Assembly: GCA_012295275.1 (NCBI GenBank)
Contig: CM022676.1
Coordinates: 9,133,586 to 9,197,585, forward strand
Direction of reading: 5' to 3'
DNA: 64,000 nucleotides
Origin: Chrysomallon squamiferum
Taxonomy: Eukaryota > Mollusca > Gastropoda > Neomphalida > Peltospiridae
The notes beneath the pieces are model-generated. The model was given only the letters and a program-made list of their open reading frames with translations, did not search any database and had not been told where the DNA came from. The position numbers and the translations under genes were made by a program. Shown here piece by piece: positions 1-15,284 of the stretch (position 1 is the stretch's first letter; each line of letters starts with the position of its first letter).

Positions 1-825
1 CGGCTATTATTCCAATCGAAGATGACAAATTTAAAACCTATTAAAAACAAAAATAATAAATAAATTAGCAAGTCTGCAGACGAAGATATTTTGCCGCCAA
101 AAACGTGGGGATTTTCCACTATTTGTATCGTTATGCGCATGCGCAATATTATGACATTTTTCTTTTAGTTTTTATAAACAATTATTTAAAATGCGGACTC
201 TCAGTAGGGTGTTATATAAATATTCTGCTCCAAAAATTCGGTAAAGAATATTTATTTATTTATGTATATTTTTTATTATTATTTTAGAATTTTCTGAAGA
301 TGGTATTGATTTCGTTAATATAATTTTTTTAAATCAGTTAAAAGATTATGTGTATATTCCTTCTTCTTCTTCTTCTTATTATTATTATTATTAGTTGTTG
401 TTGACTTTTCTGGTCTATGAGATATACCATATCGCGCCTTCTTAATATAAAACATTTACAATATACGTCATCAAAGTAAGGCAGACGACAAATAACACGT
501 GATAAAAATGTGACAGGGTACATAATTAGTTGCGAAATAAAACGTATGTAAATTACAAAAAAGAAAGAAAACAAAACAAAACACAACAAAACAAAAAAGA
601 AATAATAATAATAATAATAAATATAATTAACAAAACTTAGGACATTTGTACGTAAAGACGTGCAAAAAATATAACGTATATTAAAGTTAATAATGAAGGA
701 AAATGAATGAAGAATGACGTACAAATTTTTTTTTTTATGACAAATACACATGTGATACGTACAAAAGTAGATGTGAAAGGAAAACAACATTGATTGACTT
801 TGACCTAAAAGTTTAAAAGTTATAC

Positions 826-4161
<3,336 letters not shown>

Positions 4162-4345
4162 TTTGTTTCAAGGCAAATAAAGATTCACGTACTTATGACG
4201 AGCTCATTTAGTCTTAGAAATACCGTTAACTTTAGATATACATCACGTGAACGAAAGTGTCACATAACAGTTATTTATTGTACCGATATAATCAGCGATA
4301 TATCTCACCTGTAGGAATGTATATTATTCAGTACGTGTTAAAAAG

Positions 4346-4384
<39 letters not shown>

Positions 4385-4386
4385 TT

Positions 4387-4417
<31 letters not shown>

Positions 4418-4599
4418 AATATTAACAAAATAATAATAGCAATAGCATAATAATAATAACAATAATAATAATAATAGTAAGAAGAACGATAATAATAATA
4501 ATAATAATAGCAAAAGGATAAACTAATAAGAGTAATAATAATAACATAAAGTAAATATTTGTAAATATTTATGTCTGTATGTCTATATATAAAATCAAA

Positions 4600-4638
<39 letters not shown>

Positions 4639-5032
4639 TACACACACACAAATGCATAAACATTCACACGCACTCACACATTTTTACGTACATGAAAATA
4701 TTCGTGTACACGTATAATCGTAATCAATCACTGATCACTTGGAAAAAGGCTGAATAATTATGATTTGCACGCAAGCCAGTTTTAAAATGGGTTGATTGAA
4801 AGCGTTGTTCTGTTAATGGCCATAATTTAGAAATATTTTGATTAAATATCGATAAACCAGTATACTTAGGTAACGGACAGATAAAAAGATAAAAAAAAAA
4901 AAAAAAAAAAAAATGTTTAATTTATTTATTATTATTATTATTATTTCTTTTTCTACGGCAACAAGCACGCATTCTAAGAATTTGCTGTCAAGATAAATAG
5001 CGAAGTAATTAATATTTTATTAATATTATTAT

Positions 5033-5106
<74 letters not shown>

Positions 5107-5965
5107 TCGAAAAAACACAAAAGACAACAAAATACTTTAATTATTTTACTTTTATTATTTTTTTTTATTTTACGTTTGTTTTACACACAATGAATTACTA
5201 ATTATAACAGACAGAAAGTAATCTTTAAAAAAGGAGAGAGATAAAGACAAAGAAAGCGAAACAAAAGCAACACAAACAAACAATTAAGATCATTTTTGTC
5301 TGCAGCAAAATTAACGGCTATGAAAGTAGCGTTAGACCTAGAAAATAATAGAATTTGTAATAGAAAATGTTAATAATAAATTAAATTAAATTAAAATTAA
5401 ATTATTATTAATAATTTATTTATTTATTTAAAAAAAAAAAAAAAAATAAAATAAAATATCAAAATACGACGAAAAATATACTCAAATATCAAAATAAAAT
5501 AAAATGCACTGTCTTCCAAATCAATAATCTCGCGCATGCTCAGAAGACGTCGTTTATTTCAACGCGGGCAGACGATACATATGGCGCGTGCGAACGGCGT
5601 GGCATGACCTTTCTCTCTTTCTTTCGTCATCTTTTTAAAAGCCATCTATTTTGCTGCCTTTCCCGCAACAAACTATAATCATTACTTCTATCGCCTATTT
5701 AAATAAAATAAAATAATATAAAATAATTACAACATAAACGACATAAACGAACAACAAATATGTGGTATAATAGCAAAGCAATATTAACAATAATAACAAC
5801 AACTACAACAATAACAGTAACAGCAGTAACAACATAATTATAATAATAATAATAATCGTATCGTCATCATCCTCTTCAAGCCATCATCATCGTCATCGTA
5901 GTTATTATTATTATAATCATAAAATCATCCTCAACTTCACACTAACTTCATTATGGACGTTACTG
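4162..5965. other. Region between the two tetraspanins: microsatellites and a GC-richer patch
   Basis: This holds the 3' side of the first tetraspanin and the 5' side of the second. It contains (AAT)n at 4350-4540, (CA)n near 4600-4635, (CT)n at 5035-5102 and poly-A/AATA tracts. About 5520-5640 is a GC-richer, CpG-containing patch that could be part of the promoter of the second tetraspanin. Only the candidate exon at 5225-5299 was seen as coding. Confidence 0.6.
5225..5299 (-). CDS. Candidate terminal exon of the first tetraspanin
   Basis: On the minus strand a pyrimidine-rich stretch ends TTTTGCTGCAG and is followed by 24 codons and a stop in phase 0, the phase required after exon 6 (6754-6671). 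The peptide begins TKMILIVCLCCFC, which would complete TM4 and supply juxtamembrane cysteines, as tetraspanin C-termini usually do. The hydrophobic composition could also arise by chance from T-rich intronic DNA, so this is a suggestion only. Confidence 0.25.
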   Translation of the reverse strand, partial: TKMILIVCLCCFCFAFFVFISLLF

Positions 5966-5983
5966 TTGTTGTTATTCTTATTC

Positions 5984-6036
<53 letters not shown>

Positions 6037-6053
6037 TTGTATTTGTATTATTT

Positions 6054-6110
<57 letters not shown>

Positions 6111-6149
6111 TTATTATTATTATTATTATTATTTGTATTTGTATTATTT

Positions 6150-6185
<36 letters not shown>

Positions 6186-6226
6186 TTATTATTATTTTAT
6201 TATTATTATTTGTATTTGTATTATTT

Positions 6227-6273
<47 letters not shown>

Positions 6274-6304
6274 TGTATTTGTATTATTTGTATTATTATT
6301 ATTT

Positions 6305-6351
<47 letters not shown>

Positions 6352-6366
6352 TGTATTTGTATTTTT

Positions 6367-6410
<44 letters not shown>

Positions 6411-6431
6411 TGTATTTGTATTTTTGTATTA

Positions 6432-6468
<37 letters not shown>

Positions 6469-6484
6469 TGTATTTGTATTTGTT

Positions 6485-6528
<44 letters not shown>

Positions 6529-6544
6529 TGTATTTGTATTATTT

Positions 6545-6585
<41 letters not shown>

Positions 6586-6601
6586 TGTATTTGTATTATT
6601 T

Positions 6602-6642
<41 letters not shown>

Positions 6643-6655
6643 TGTTGTAGTAGTA
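5966..6655. repeat. Compound higher-order (ATT)n array
   Basis: About 690 bases of (ATT)n are punctuated by roughly ten nearly identical linkers of the type TTTGTATTTGTATTATTTGT. This makes a higher-order satellite of units about 45-75 bases long. It lies directly downstream of the last confident exon of the first tetraspanin, beginning some 15 bases past its donor. The long all-isoleucine, all-tyrosine or all-leucine reading frames here are artefacts. Confidence 0.95.
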
Positions 6656-6670
6656 GTAGTAGCAAATTAC

Positions 6671-6801
6671 CTGTAAGGAAACTACAAATCCGAATACAAG
6701 TATCATCCATGTTTTATGTATGTTAATTAGTTCAAAAATAGCATCGTAGCAACCCTGAATTATAAAAAAAAAAAAAAAAAAAAAATAATATTGTAAAATA
6801 C

Positions 6802-6886
<85 letters not shown>

Positions 6887-7204
6887 GTCACTAATATATC
6901 AAACTACCTGCTGGCTAGTGTTATCTTTTGTTGGCTTTGTGGAACAGTTGACGAGATCATTTACTTCAAGAAAACGGTGTTTGCAACAAGATGGCGGAAC
7001 TTCCGTTTCGTATTGTTTTTTCTTTATCTCGTAAAACAGTGACATATTCTTGAAATCGCCCTGGCCAGTAATTCCACAGCACTGTAACTGTACAAGACAA
7101 AAACACAGACAATAGAAACACTTTTATTTATGACAATACATTAAAAAATATAGCCTGGTTGATTATGCATTAGATATTAATTAATTAATCAATTAATTAT
7201 TATT

Positions 7205-7238
<34 letters not shown>

Positions 7239-7506
7239 TAATATTGTTATTATTATTACTATTACTGTTAATAATATAACTATCGTCCTGATTATTATCA
7301 TCATGAATATTGTTATTAACATCATCATTATTATCATCACGATCATCATTGCAGTCATTATTATTTTGATTTTTTTTTTCTTCTAGGGATTCCTTAATAT
7401 TCCTTTTTATTCCTTTCCCTTCCGTGTCTCTTGCAATATATTGAACATGTAATTATGATAAATTTTCTTTATTAACTTCTTTATTTCCATTATTTATTTA
7501 ATTATT

Positions 7507-7554
<48 letters not shown>

Positions 7555-7685
7555 TAATAATTAATAATAATAATAACAACAACAACAACAACAACAACAA
7601 CAATCTTTTCATGATCGTCTTCATGCCATCACAATCATGTTTGCTTCTTTATTTATTACTTTCCTTTTTCATTCTATCTTTCTTA

Positions 7686-7767
<82 letters not shown>

Positions 7768-8440
7768 TAAAATAGTTTTCTTACGGTAACCATTACAAGG
7801 TCTGCACTCGCCGTATAAGAACTTCCAGACTGTGGTATGTAAGTTACACGAAATGAGTTTCTTAAATATTTCTTATTTTTGTTGTGCATCTAGAGAGAAA
7901 AACGAAGAAACACATATTAATAATTCTTTCAATATTAAAATTATTATTTTTTTTTTTTTTTTTTGTTTAAGGAATAACTAAGTAAAAAGGTGATAAATAA
8001 ATAATTAATTAATTAATTAATAAATAGCCAAAATAAATAAATAAATAAATAAATAAATAAATAGCCAAATAAATAAACAAACAAACAAACAAATAAATAG
8101 CCAAATAAACAAACAAACAAATAAACAAACAAATAAATAAATACATAAATAGCCAAATAAACAAACAAACAAATAAATAAACAAACAAATAAATAAATAA
8201 ATAAATAGCCAAATACATAAAGAAATAAACGATAAAATAAAATAAAACGTGAAACAAATAAGTATGTAGGTAAGGAACTAAGTAAATAAGTAAGTAAATA
8301 AATAAAACATTTTTTTTTAAAAAGTAGGAATATGTAGAATATATTTTTATCTTTCTTTGTATCACCAGAAAAACATTTTAATTACATTAATAACAATATT
8401 AACAACAATAATAATAATACTTTGCACCTCATTTGGATAA

Positions 8441-8473
<33 letters not shown>

Positions 8474-8802
8474 TACCTTACTGTTTGGAGAAAATATTAA
8501 GGTGAAAATAGTAATCTCTAATACGAGAATGAGGATCACAAATATAGTGAACTGAAATTAAATTATATTAACGTATATTAATAAATACAAAAATAATTTT
8601 TAAGAAAACGAAAGAAAAGAAACTACAATAAATATATAAACATAAATAAATAAACAAACGAACAAAAGAAACCAACAAATAAATAAATACATTAATTAAA
8701 ATAAAATAAAATATATGAATGAATGAATGGAAAATTATCTTAACCTTCTGTTTGATTTCTATTTATTTATTTATAGAGCCATACATATTTAATACCTATA
8801 AC

Positions 8803-8859
<57 letters not shown>

Positions 8860-8968
8860 GAAATAATATAGAGAAGAAAAACAACAATAATAACTGAATC
8901 ATATTATAACTAACTTGCTTTTGCATTTTCATAATATATAATTGTCATCATCATCATCATCATCATCA

Positions 8969-9010
<42 letters not shown>

Positions 9011-9359
9011 GACATAACAATGGTTTAGATTCCAAACATGCCCCACAGCAAGCCAGGAACGAAAGAATAAAAATACCGCCACCTATACTGAACAGTAAGA
9101 GTGCTGCCCCTTGAGTTAACGGCTCAAACTCCACCACATTAGGAATAGAATGGTCGTGTATTATTTCTTTATACGCTGTTACCGACATAGCTGAGGTAAC
9201 TTCGTCTTTTAACACCTCAGCAATTATCCACTTCATTACCGCCCCACATACAACTACCACTGCTCCAACCAGCTGAATTGAATAATGTGGTAATAACGTT
9301 GTTATTGTTAAATTTTGAAAGTTCGGATTTCTTAAACACTCACACACACACACACAGAT

Positions 9360-9414
<55 letters not shown>

Positions 9415-9758
9415 TAAGTATATATGTAAATAATTTATAAATAATATTTATCAGTTTAAACTGACACACAGTCACACATACACCCCATGCGCACACACAC
9501 ACACTGACAAATACAAAAGCTTTCTCGTTTCTCGCTTCTCTGTAATCTATTTAAAAATATATTTTTAGTTTTGAGAAAGATCATTGTAAAGTTTTACGTG
9601 AGTGAACGTGTAAAAAGAGTGAAAGAGAGACACACAGAGACACAGAGATTCAGAGTGAGAGAGAGAGAGAGAATTAATAATGTCAGTAACTTGCTTACCA
9701 TGAAAACAATATTTAGAATAACCAGAAGGCAGCGTCCGCTTTGATAACCCAAACTCAT
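6671..9758 (-). CDS. Tetraspanin (first of a tandem pair); exon 2 lacks a usable donor
   Basis: Tetraspanin membrane protein. Exons on the minus strand: 9758-9699 (20 codons, start MSLGYQSGRCLLVIL, TM1 begins), 9272 to about 9009 (rest of TM1, loop 1, TM2, ending in the CCGACLESK cytoplasmic turn), 8551-8477 (TM3), 7889-7785, 7087-6908 (LQCCG, then PPSCC) and 6754-6671 (GCYD, start of TM4). Introns are phase 0, as in the downstream paralogue, and exons 1 and 3 have identical lengths in the two genes (60 and 75 nt). The oddity is exon 2. Homology says it should end in phase 0 just after ESKPLLCL, but there the sequence runs into (AAT)n(GAT)n without a GT in the right phase. The nearby GTTATG and GTCTAA both give the wrong phase. 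Either the allele is broken, the donor is non-canonical, or the assembly is wrong here. A possible terminal exon is listed separately. Confidence 0.82.
6780..8870. repeat. Microsatellites inside the first tetraspanin's introns
   Basis: (GA)n at 6804-6881, (TTG)n at 7206-7236, (AAT)n at 7509-7560, (ATT)n at 7687-7765, (AAAT/AAAC)n with interspersed AGCC at 8030-8320, and (AAT)n at 8807-8860. All are intronic. Confidence 0.93.
8940..9008. repeat. (ATC)n(ATT)n microsatellite directly abutting tetraspanin exon 2
   Basis: On the plus strand (ATC)9 followed by (ATT)n ends at 9010. On the minus strand it directly continues the reading frame of exon 2 of the first tetraspanin, at the point where its splice donor should be. 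Translated, it would add a run of Ile and Met residues before a stop at 8910. Confidence 0.9.
9359..9414. repeat. (GATA)n microsatellite
   Basis: A pure run of about 14 GATA units lies in the first intron of the first tetraspanin. Confidence 0.95.
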
Positions 9759-10698
9759 CTTGTTCGTTAAACAGAAAAAATGTTTATTTTATCCACAATA
9801 ATTTCTTCTAGAACCTAGCGTTGTCCAGTGATGAAATTTTGTTGTTGCTGATCATCTTCGTTATATAATTACTCTTTTCAGTTTTGTTGTTGTTGATTTC
9901 CTATTTTCTTATTAATACGTCCTTCACCTCTGTTCTGCTGCTTAGCAACGTGTAGTCTAATTAAGAAAACTTTTTCTTTCTCTTTCTCTGTCTTCGTTTC
10001 TCACGCTTTTAAATACCTTTTCCAGTTTTTTTTTTTGTGTTTATTTTTTTTTTAGTTACTTTAAATTCCTGTGGCTTAGCAACGCGTCTTTTGCTGTGAA
10101 ACAAAATCCAAAATGGCGTTTTTACGTATTAAAAAGTTGTTCACTGACGTCACCGAAATAAAACAATGGAGTTTAAAAATTTCTCTCCCTCCTATTTAAG
10201 TAGACTTAGTACACGATGCAGAAATTTAGATCCAATAACTGAGACAGGTATTGCGAACAAACGATGAAAATGTGTTTGCATTTTATCAAATCACATGACA
10301 TTTGTTTTATGCAAGTCACGTAGAAAAGTAATATTGATATGGTTATGTGACAGTTACATGGAATAAATATTTAATTAATTTGGACAGGAACAATCACCGA
10401 TATATCATGTAGATTTAAATAATGACAATAATCTTTATACCACTCGATCAAAATAAATTTCTGGATGAAAAATTGCTCTGGAATGTGCATGAAATTTAAT
10501 TAAGTCTCAGTATTTGTCTAACTAAAGCATATTTTTTGTTCGGTTTATAAAAAGCATTTTAAACGGTTTTTGATGCAAATGCTTCAGTTTACATCAGCAA
10601 GTGCCATAGTTTCACTTGATGGTCGAATAATTTTGACAAACGATGACCAACTACAATTTAATCACAGCAAAAGAATTATTTAATTTATTTATTACTTT

Positions 10699-10732
<34 letters not shown>

Positions 10733-12767
10733 ATGTTGTTGTTTATTTATATTCAATTTTTTTTCCAACCCTGATTAGAAATTTTGAGTTAGCTATGAAA
10801 CACTGTGTTAGTTATTTTATAATTTAAAAAGTTTTAATTTGTATTTATTTCTCCAACCAATACATACTGCAACTGCCACCACTACTACCACTGCTACTAC
10901 TGCTACAACTAAACAACAACAAAAAAACTCATTTTTAAAATATACAGTTTTATTTATCAAAAAGGTTTATAAAAATCTACTTGGCTCGAAGATCATTTAA
11001 TTATAAATACAAATTAAAACAACAACAGAAGATTATGTTGTCAGACAACAAATCAAATTTGTTTTGTATACAATATTTTAAAAACGCTAATAAAAATATA
11101 TGTAAATTACTATAACCATTACGGAATGATTAAGGAATGTTGTAAAACATGGAATGTTTGCTATTACCGAATATTAATTATGTACACATGCACTGATTAT
11201 GATAAACAAAATGTAAATATTTGAAAATACAAATGCAAACAAGATAAATCATTCTTAAATGAAGTCTTGTGAATTTAAATATTAAAGTAAAAATGAGGTT
11301 CAGTCATTATCAAAACTTTAGTAATAATATAAATAAAAACAATTCATTGGAGAAAAAGAAAGAAAAAAAAGATAACTTAAAATATTGAATAATAATAATA
11401 AACATAATGATAGTTAATAATAGCAAAAATATTAATGCAAATAACATTTCATCATTGATGATAATAATTAAAAATGTGATTTTCTGTATTTGTATATTTG
11501 ATTTTAATTTACATTAATGCTTTAAAAAACAGAAGTGTGGAACAATATATACATCATATGTAAAATACAGTAGGTCTTTAATATATATAATCCAGAATTG
11601 TGTACACACATATGTTTATGACATATATATACAGATGCATAGATTTAATTAACATTTTTTAACTAAAATAAACTAAAAGCAATGTGAGATAAAAATAAAA
11701 ACAGTGATATGTACCAATGTAAGTCTTAATTACCAGATTCTGCTATGTCAATGTCTTCACCTAAAAGTTTATTCATTTGTTTTAAAAATTCTTATATATT
11801 TAAAATGAGGTAAAATAAAACTGTTATAAATTTACTGCAAAAATTAAAAATGATAATAATAATAATAATAATTTTTCCACATTCTAGTATTGAATTTATC
11901 GTGCTTAAAATTATGAAGTAATAAAAAAAAAATATAGGATAAGGCACAAATTGCCTGTATAATTTTCCTTATTAACAAAACAACACTAATCTTTGCTAAT
12001 GATAAAGGATGACAGCAAAATAACAAATTTATAAAGATACAGATTACTTACATTTTGCTTTAGTATTTTTTAATCTAGAAGAAAATAATCCTTATATACT
12101 GAGTAGGCCATTTTTGTTATATCAACAGCAAAATGTCAACAGGATAAAAAAATTGAAATAATTTCACTCTAAGTGTATAAAATTAATTTAAACCACTTGT
12201 TATCATCACATGGTCAATTTAAAAAGAAATAAATGTGTATTAAAACATGACATGGAAATAATAATAATATTTAGCCCATTTATTTGTAAATTGAAAATAA
12301 TTTTTGTGGGAGAAAATAAACCAGCCAATGAGTATACAAAATATATTTAAGACTTAATAATCAGCCAATCAGATGGAAGAATTCAAAATGTTTTTAAGAC
12401 TTGTTAACCGGCCAATCAGATGAAAGAATTCAAAATGTTTTTAAGACTTGTTAACCGGCCAATCAGATGAAAGAATACATAATGTATTTAACACTTATTA
12501 ACCGGCCAGTCAGATGAAAGAATACTTAATACAGTTATGGTGTATCTTCATAAACCGAACAGTTAACTTTTAAGTAACAAACATATACAATCATTTGATC
12601 ATTTACAAAATGCACTTTAAACCATGCCAATCTATTTAAATACTTGATGTAGACTTTTTTTTTCTTTTCTTTCTTTTTTTTATAACTAATTTTGTATTTT
12701 TCTATGGATCAAACATTGCAGATTGTATTTTTGATACCAGTATATTTTTTTTCAAAAGTCTTCATAC
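9759..12767. other. Intergenic region with no gene seen
   Basis: This lies between the start of the first tetraspanin and the stop of the lachesin-like gene, both on the minus strand. The part nearest 9,759 should hold the tetraspanin promoter. It is AT-rich with short simple repeats such as (TA)n at 10,707-10,731. The only structured element is the tandem repeat at 12,340-12,530. No open reading frame looked real. Confidence 0.6.
12340..12530. repeat. About 59-bp tandem repeat carrying CCAAT boxes
   Basis: Four to five imperfect copies of a unit reading roughly taaccGGCCAATCAGATGaaagaattcaaaatgtttttaagactt. Each copy contains CCAATCAG or a one-base variant. The array is 240-430 bases beyond the stop codon of the lachesin-like gene, so it is either 3' UTR or just downstream of it. 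Confidence 0.85.
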
Positions 12768-13069
12768 TCAGTGGTGTAGCAGCCATGTTAAATAAAGCAT
12801 AATGAGTGTGGTGATGGTTGCCATGGTAACTGAACCTGTGCTTCGAGCCTGACCTGTGATGTCTTTTGTAGGCATGTCGGAACCTGAAAAAAGGATAATA
12901 TAAGACAATGCAATACAACACAACACAACACAACACAACACAGTAAAAATGCAATGCAACAAAAAACAGAACAATAATAATGCAATTGAACACAATACAA
13001 TAAGAAATAACAAAAATATAACAAATACAATACAATAAGAACACAGCACAAAGAGATTATAGTCCTATA

Positions 13070-13103
<34 letters not shown>

Positions 13104-15162
13104 AATTTGCTTTTTTGATTACACACATTATATACATAACAGAAAATGAATAAAAATTTAAAACCTGTTAAAATGTCAAGTAAAAAACAAACTGTAATAA
13201 GAAAGAGAGAAGAAAAAAAGGAGAAGTAGAATGATGCATGAAATAATTTTTATTTATAAATAAAAAATAAACTAATAAATAAAATTCATAAATTGTTCTT
13301 TTAATACTCCTGCGACTGTATTAATACTTATGGACCAGTTTGTAGAATTCTACAAATGGATTATAATGCATGATATGGACTATTTTTTTTCTCCCATAAA
13401 CCGCAGATTTATCTAATATTTATGGACTTACTGAATTTTTTACTATCTTATCATTTATGGACCAGGTCTAATATTTATGGACTTACTGAATTTTTTTACT
13501 ATCTTATCATTCATGGACCAGGTCTAATATTTAAGGACTATATAATTATTCTGCAAATTTATCAACTTTTCTATTCTAATATTTATGGACTTACTGATTT
13601 TTTTTTACTATCTTATCATTTATGGACCAGGTCTAATATTTAAGGACTATATAATTATTCTGCAAATTTATCAACTTTTCTATTCTAATATTTATGGACT
13701 TACTGATTTTTTTTTACTATCTTATCATTTATGGAACAGGTCTAATATTTAAGGACTATATAATTATTCTGCAAATTTATCAACTTTTCTATTCTAATAT
13801 TTATGGACTTACTGATTTTTTTTTTACTATCTTATCATTTATGGACCAGGTCTAATATTTAAGGACTATATAATTATTCTGCAGTATTATCAACTTTTCT
13901 ATTCTAATATTTATGGACTTATGGGACTATATAATTATTCTGTACTTACGGACTAGCTCCATTTCAGCTTTTCCATCACCTTGCTCATTGGATGCTGAGC
14001 AGATGTAGGTTCCATAATCACCTTCTTGAACACCTTTAATTGTCAAAATACTCATGATTCGATTCCAGGCCCCGGGTATGTTCCGAATCTGAAATCTGGG
14101 ATTTGAAAAACATGCGGAACGGGATTAATAATTAAAATATTTGAATGGTTTTATGTTATTATTATTATTATTATTATTTAATTTTGTTTTTGATTAGTTT
14201 GTCTTGGTACAAAATTATTGTTATTAATAGTTGTAATGGTAGTAGTTGCAGTGGTAGTAGTTGTAGTAGAAGTAGTATTAGTAGAACAGTAATTTTAGTA
14301 TTATATTAATATACAAATGTTATTATTGTTATATTCAGAAATTAATACTGGGCATGTTTATAATCTTAATATTCTGTTACTTTTGACATAAGATATAAAA
14401 ATAATGAAATAAAATTAATTATGAAACTTTTATAAAGTTTGAATTTAGTTGCTTATAAATTAATTTCGGCCATTTTTTTTTTCACTTATAGTTATAAAGA
14501 AAAAAATTAACTTTTTAAAGATTTTTATGGAATTTAAAAAAAAGAAGAAAAAAAGAAATGATTATGAACCATCACAGATGATGATGTCGACATCACAGTT
14601 GTGAAATGATGAAATGGCATCATTCAACAGTTTTTTGACAGTTTTATTTTGTATTGTTATATTTATTGTTATGATTGACGAGAGCTTGTCTTAAATAATT
14701 TAAAACAAATCTGAAGTTTAAAGAATGTTTTAAAATATTAACTCGTACATCAACAGATACATTTTAATTATTATCTATTCTATTCTATTCTATTCTGTTC
14801 TGTTGTATACTATTCTATTCCATTCCATTGTATTGTATTGTATTGTATTGTATTGTATTGTATTGTATTGTATTGTAAGTTAGTTCAATAGCCTAGTTTT
14901 TTAAATTTATTTATTTATTTATTTATTTAAAAAGAAAATAAATTATGTTAACAACTCACCTGCCCCCCTGCTGGACAGGTGTCACTTCGTGGATCCAGGT
15001 AACATCGTTAACACCTGGGACAGGGTAGGCGCTGACGTAGCAGATGAGGTCTTTGTAGTAGCCGATAGCTTGCGTGATCCTCGGACTGGTTGCTGTCACT
15101 CTGGGTGAAACTGGAATAAAATGAAATAAAATAAAATGAAAAAAAAAAAAAAAAAAAAAAAA

Positions 15163-15208
<46 letters not shown>

Positions 15209-15247
15209 TAATAATAAAATAAAATTTTAAAAAAATAAAATTAAATA

Positions 15248-15284
<37 letters not shown>

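Noticed and set aside
338-560. Possible last exon of the second tetraspanin (frame with CKCFILRRRDMVYLIDQ)
   Set aside because: It looks tail-like, but no acceptor in the correct phase precedes it and it runs into (AAT)n.
5953-6726. Long frames of poly-Ile, poly-Tyr and poly-Leu on both strands
   Set aside because: They are translations of (ATT)n in every frame, with no conserved sequence.
7680-9010. CRISPR-like regular repeats
   Set aside because: The regular spacing is simple microsatellite sequence in an animal intron; there are no distinct spacers or associated genes.
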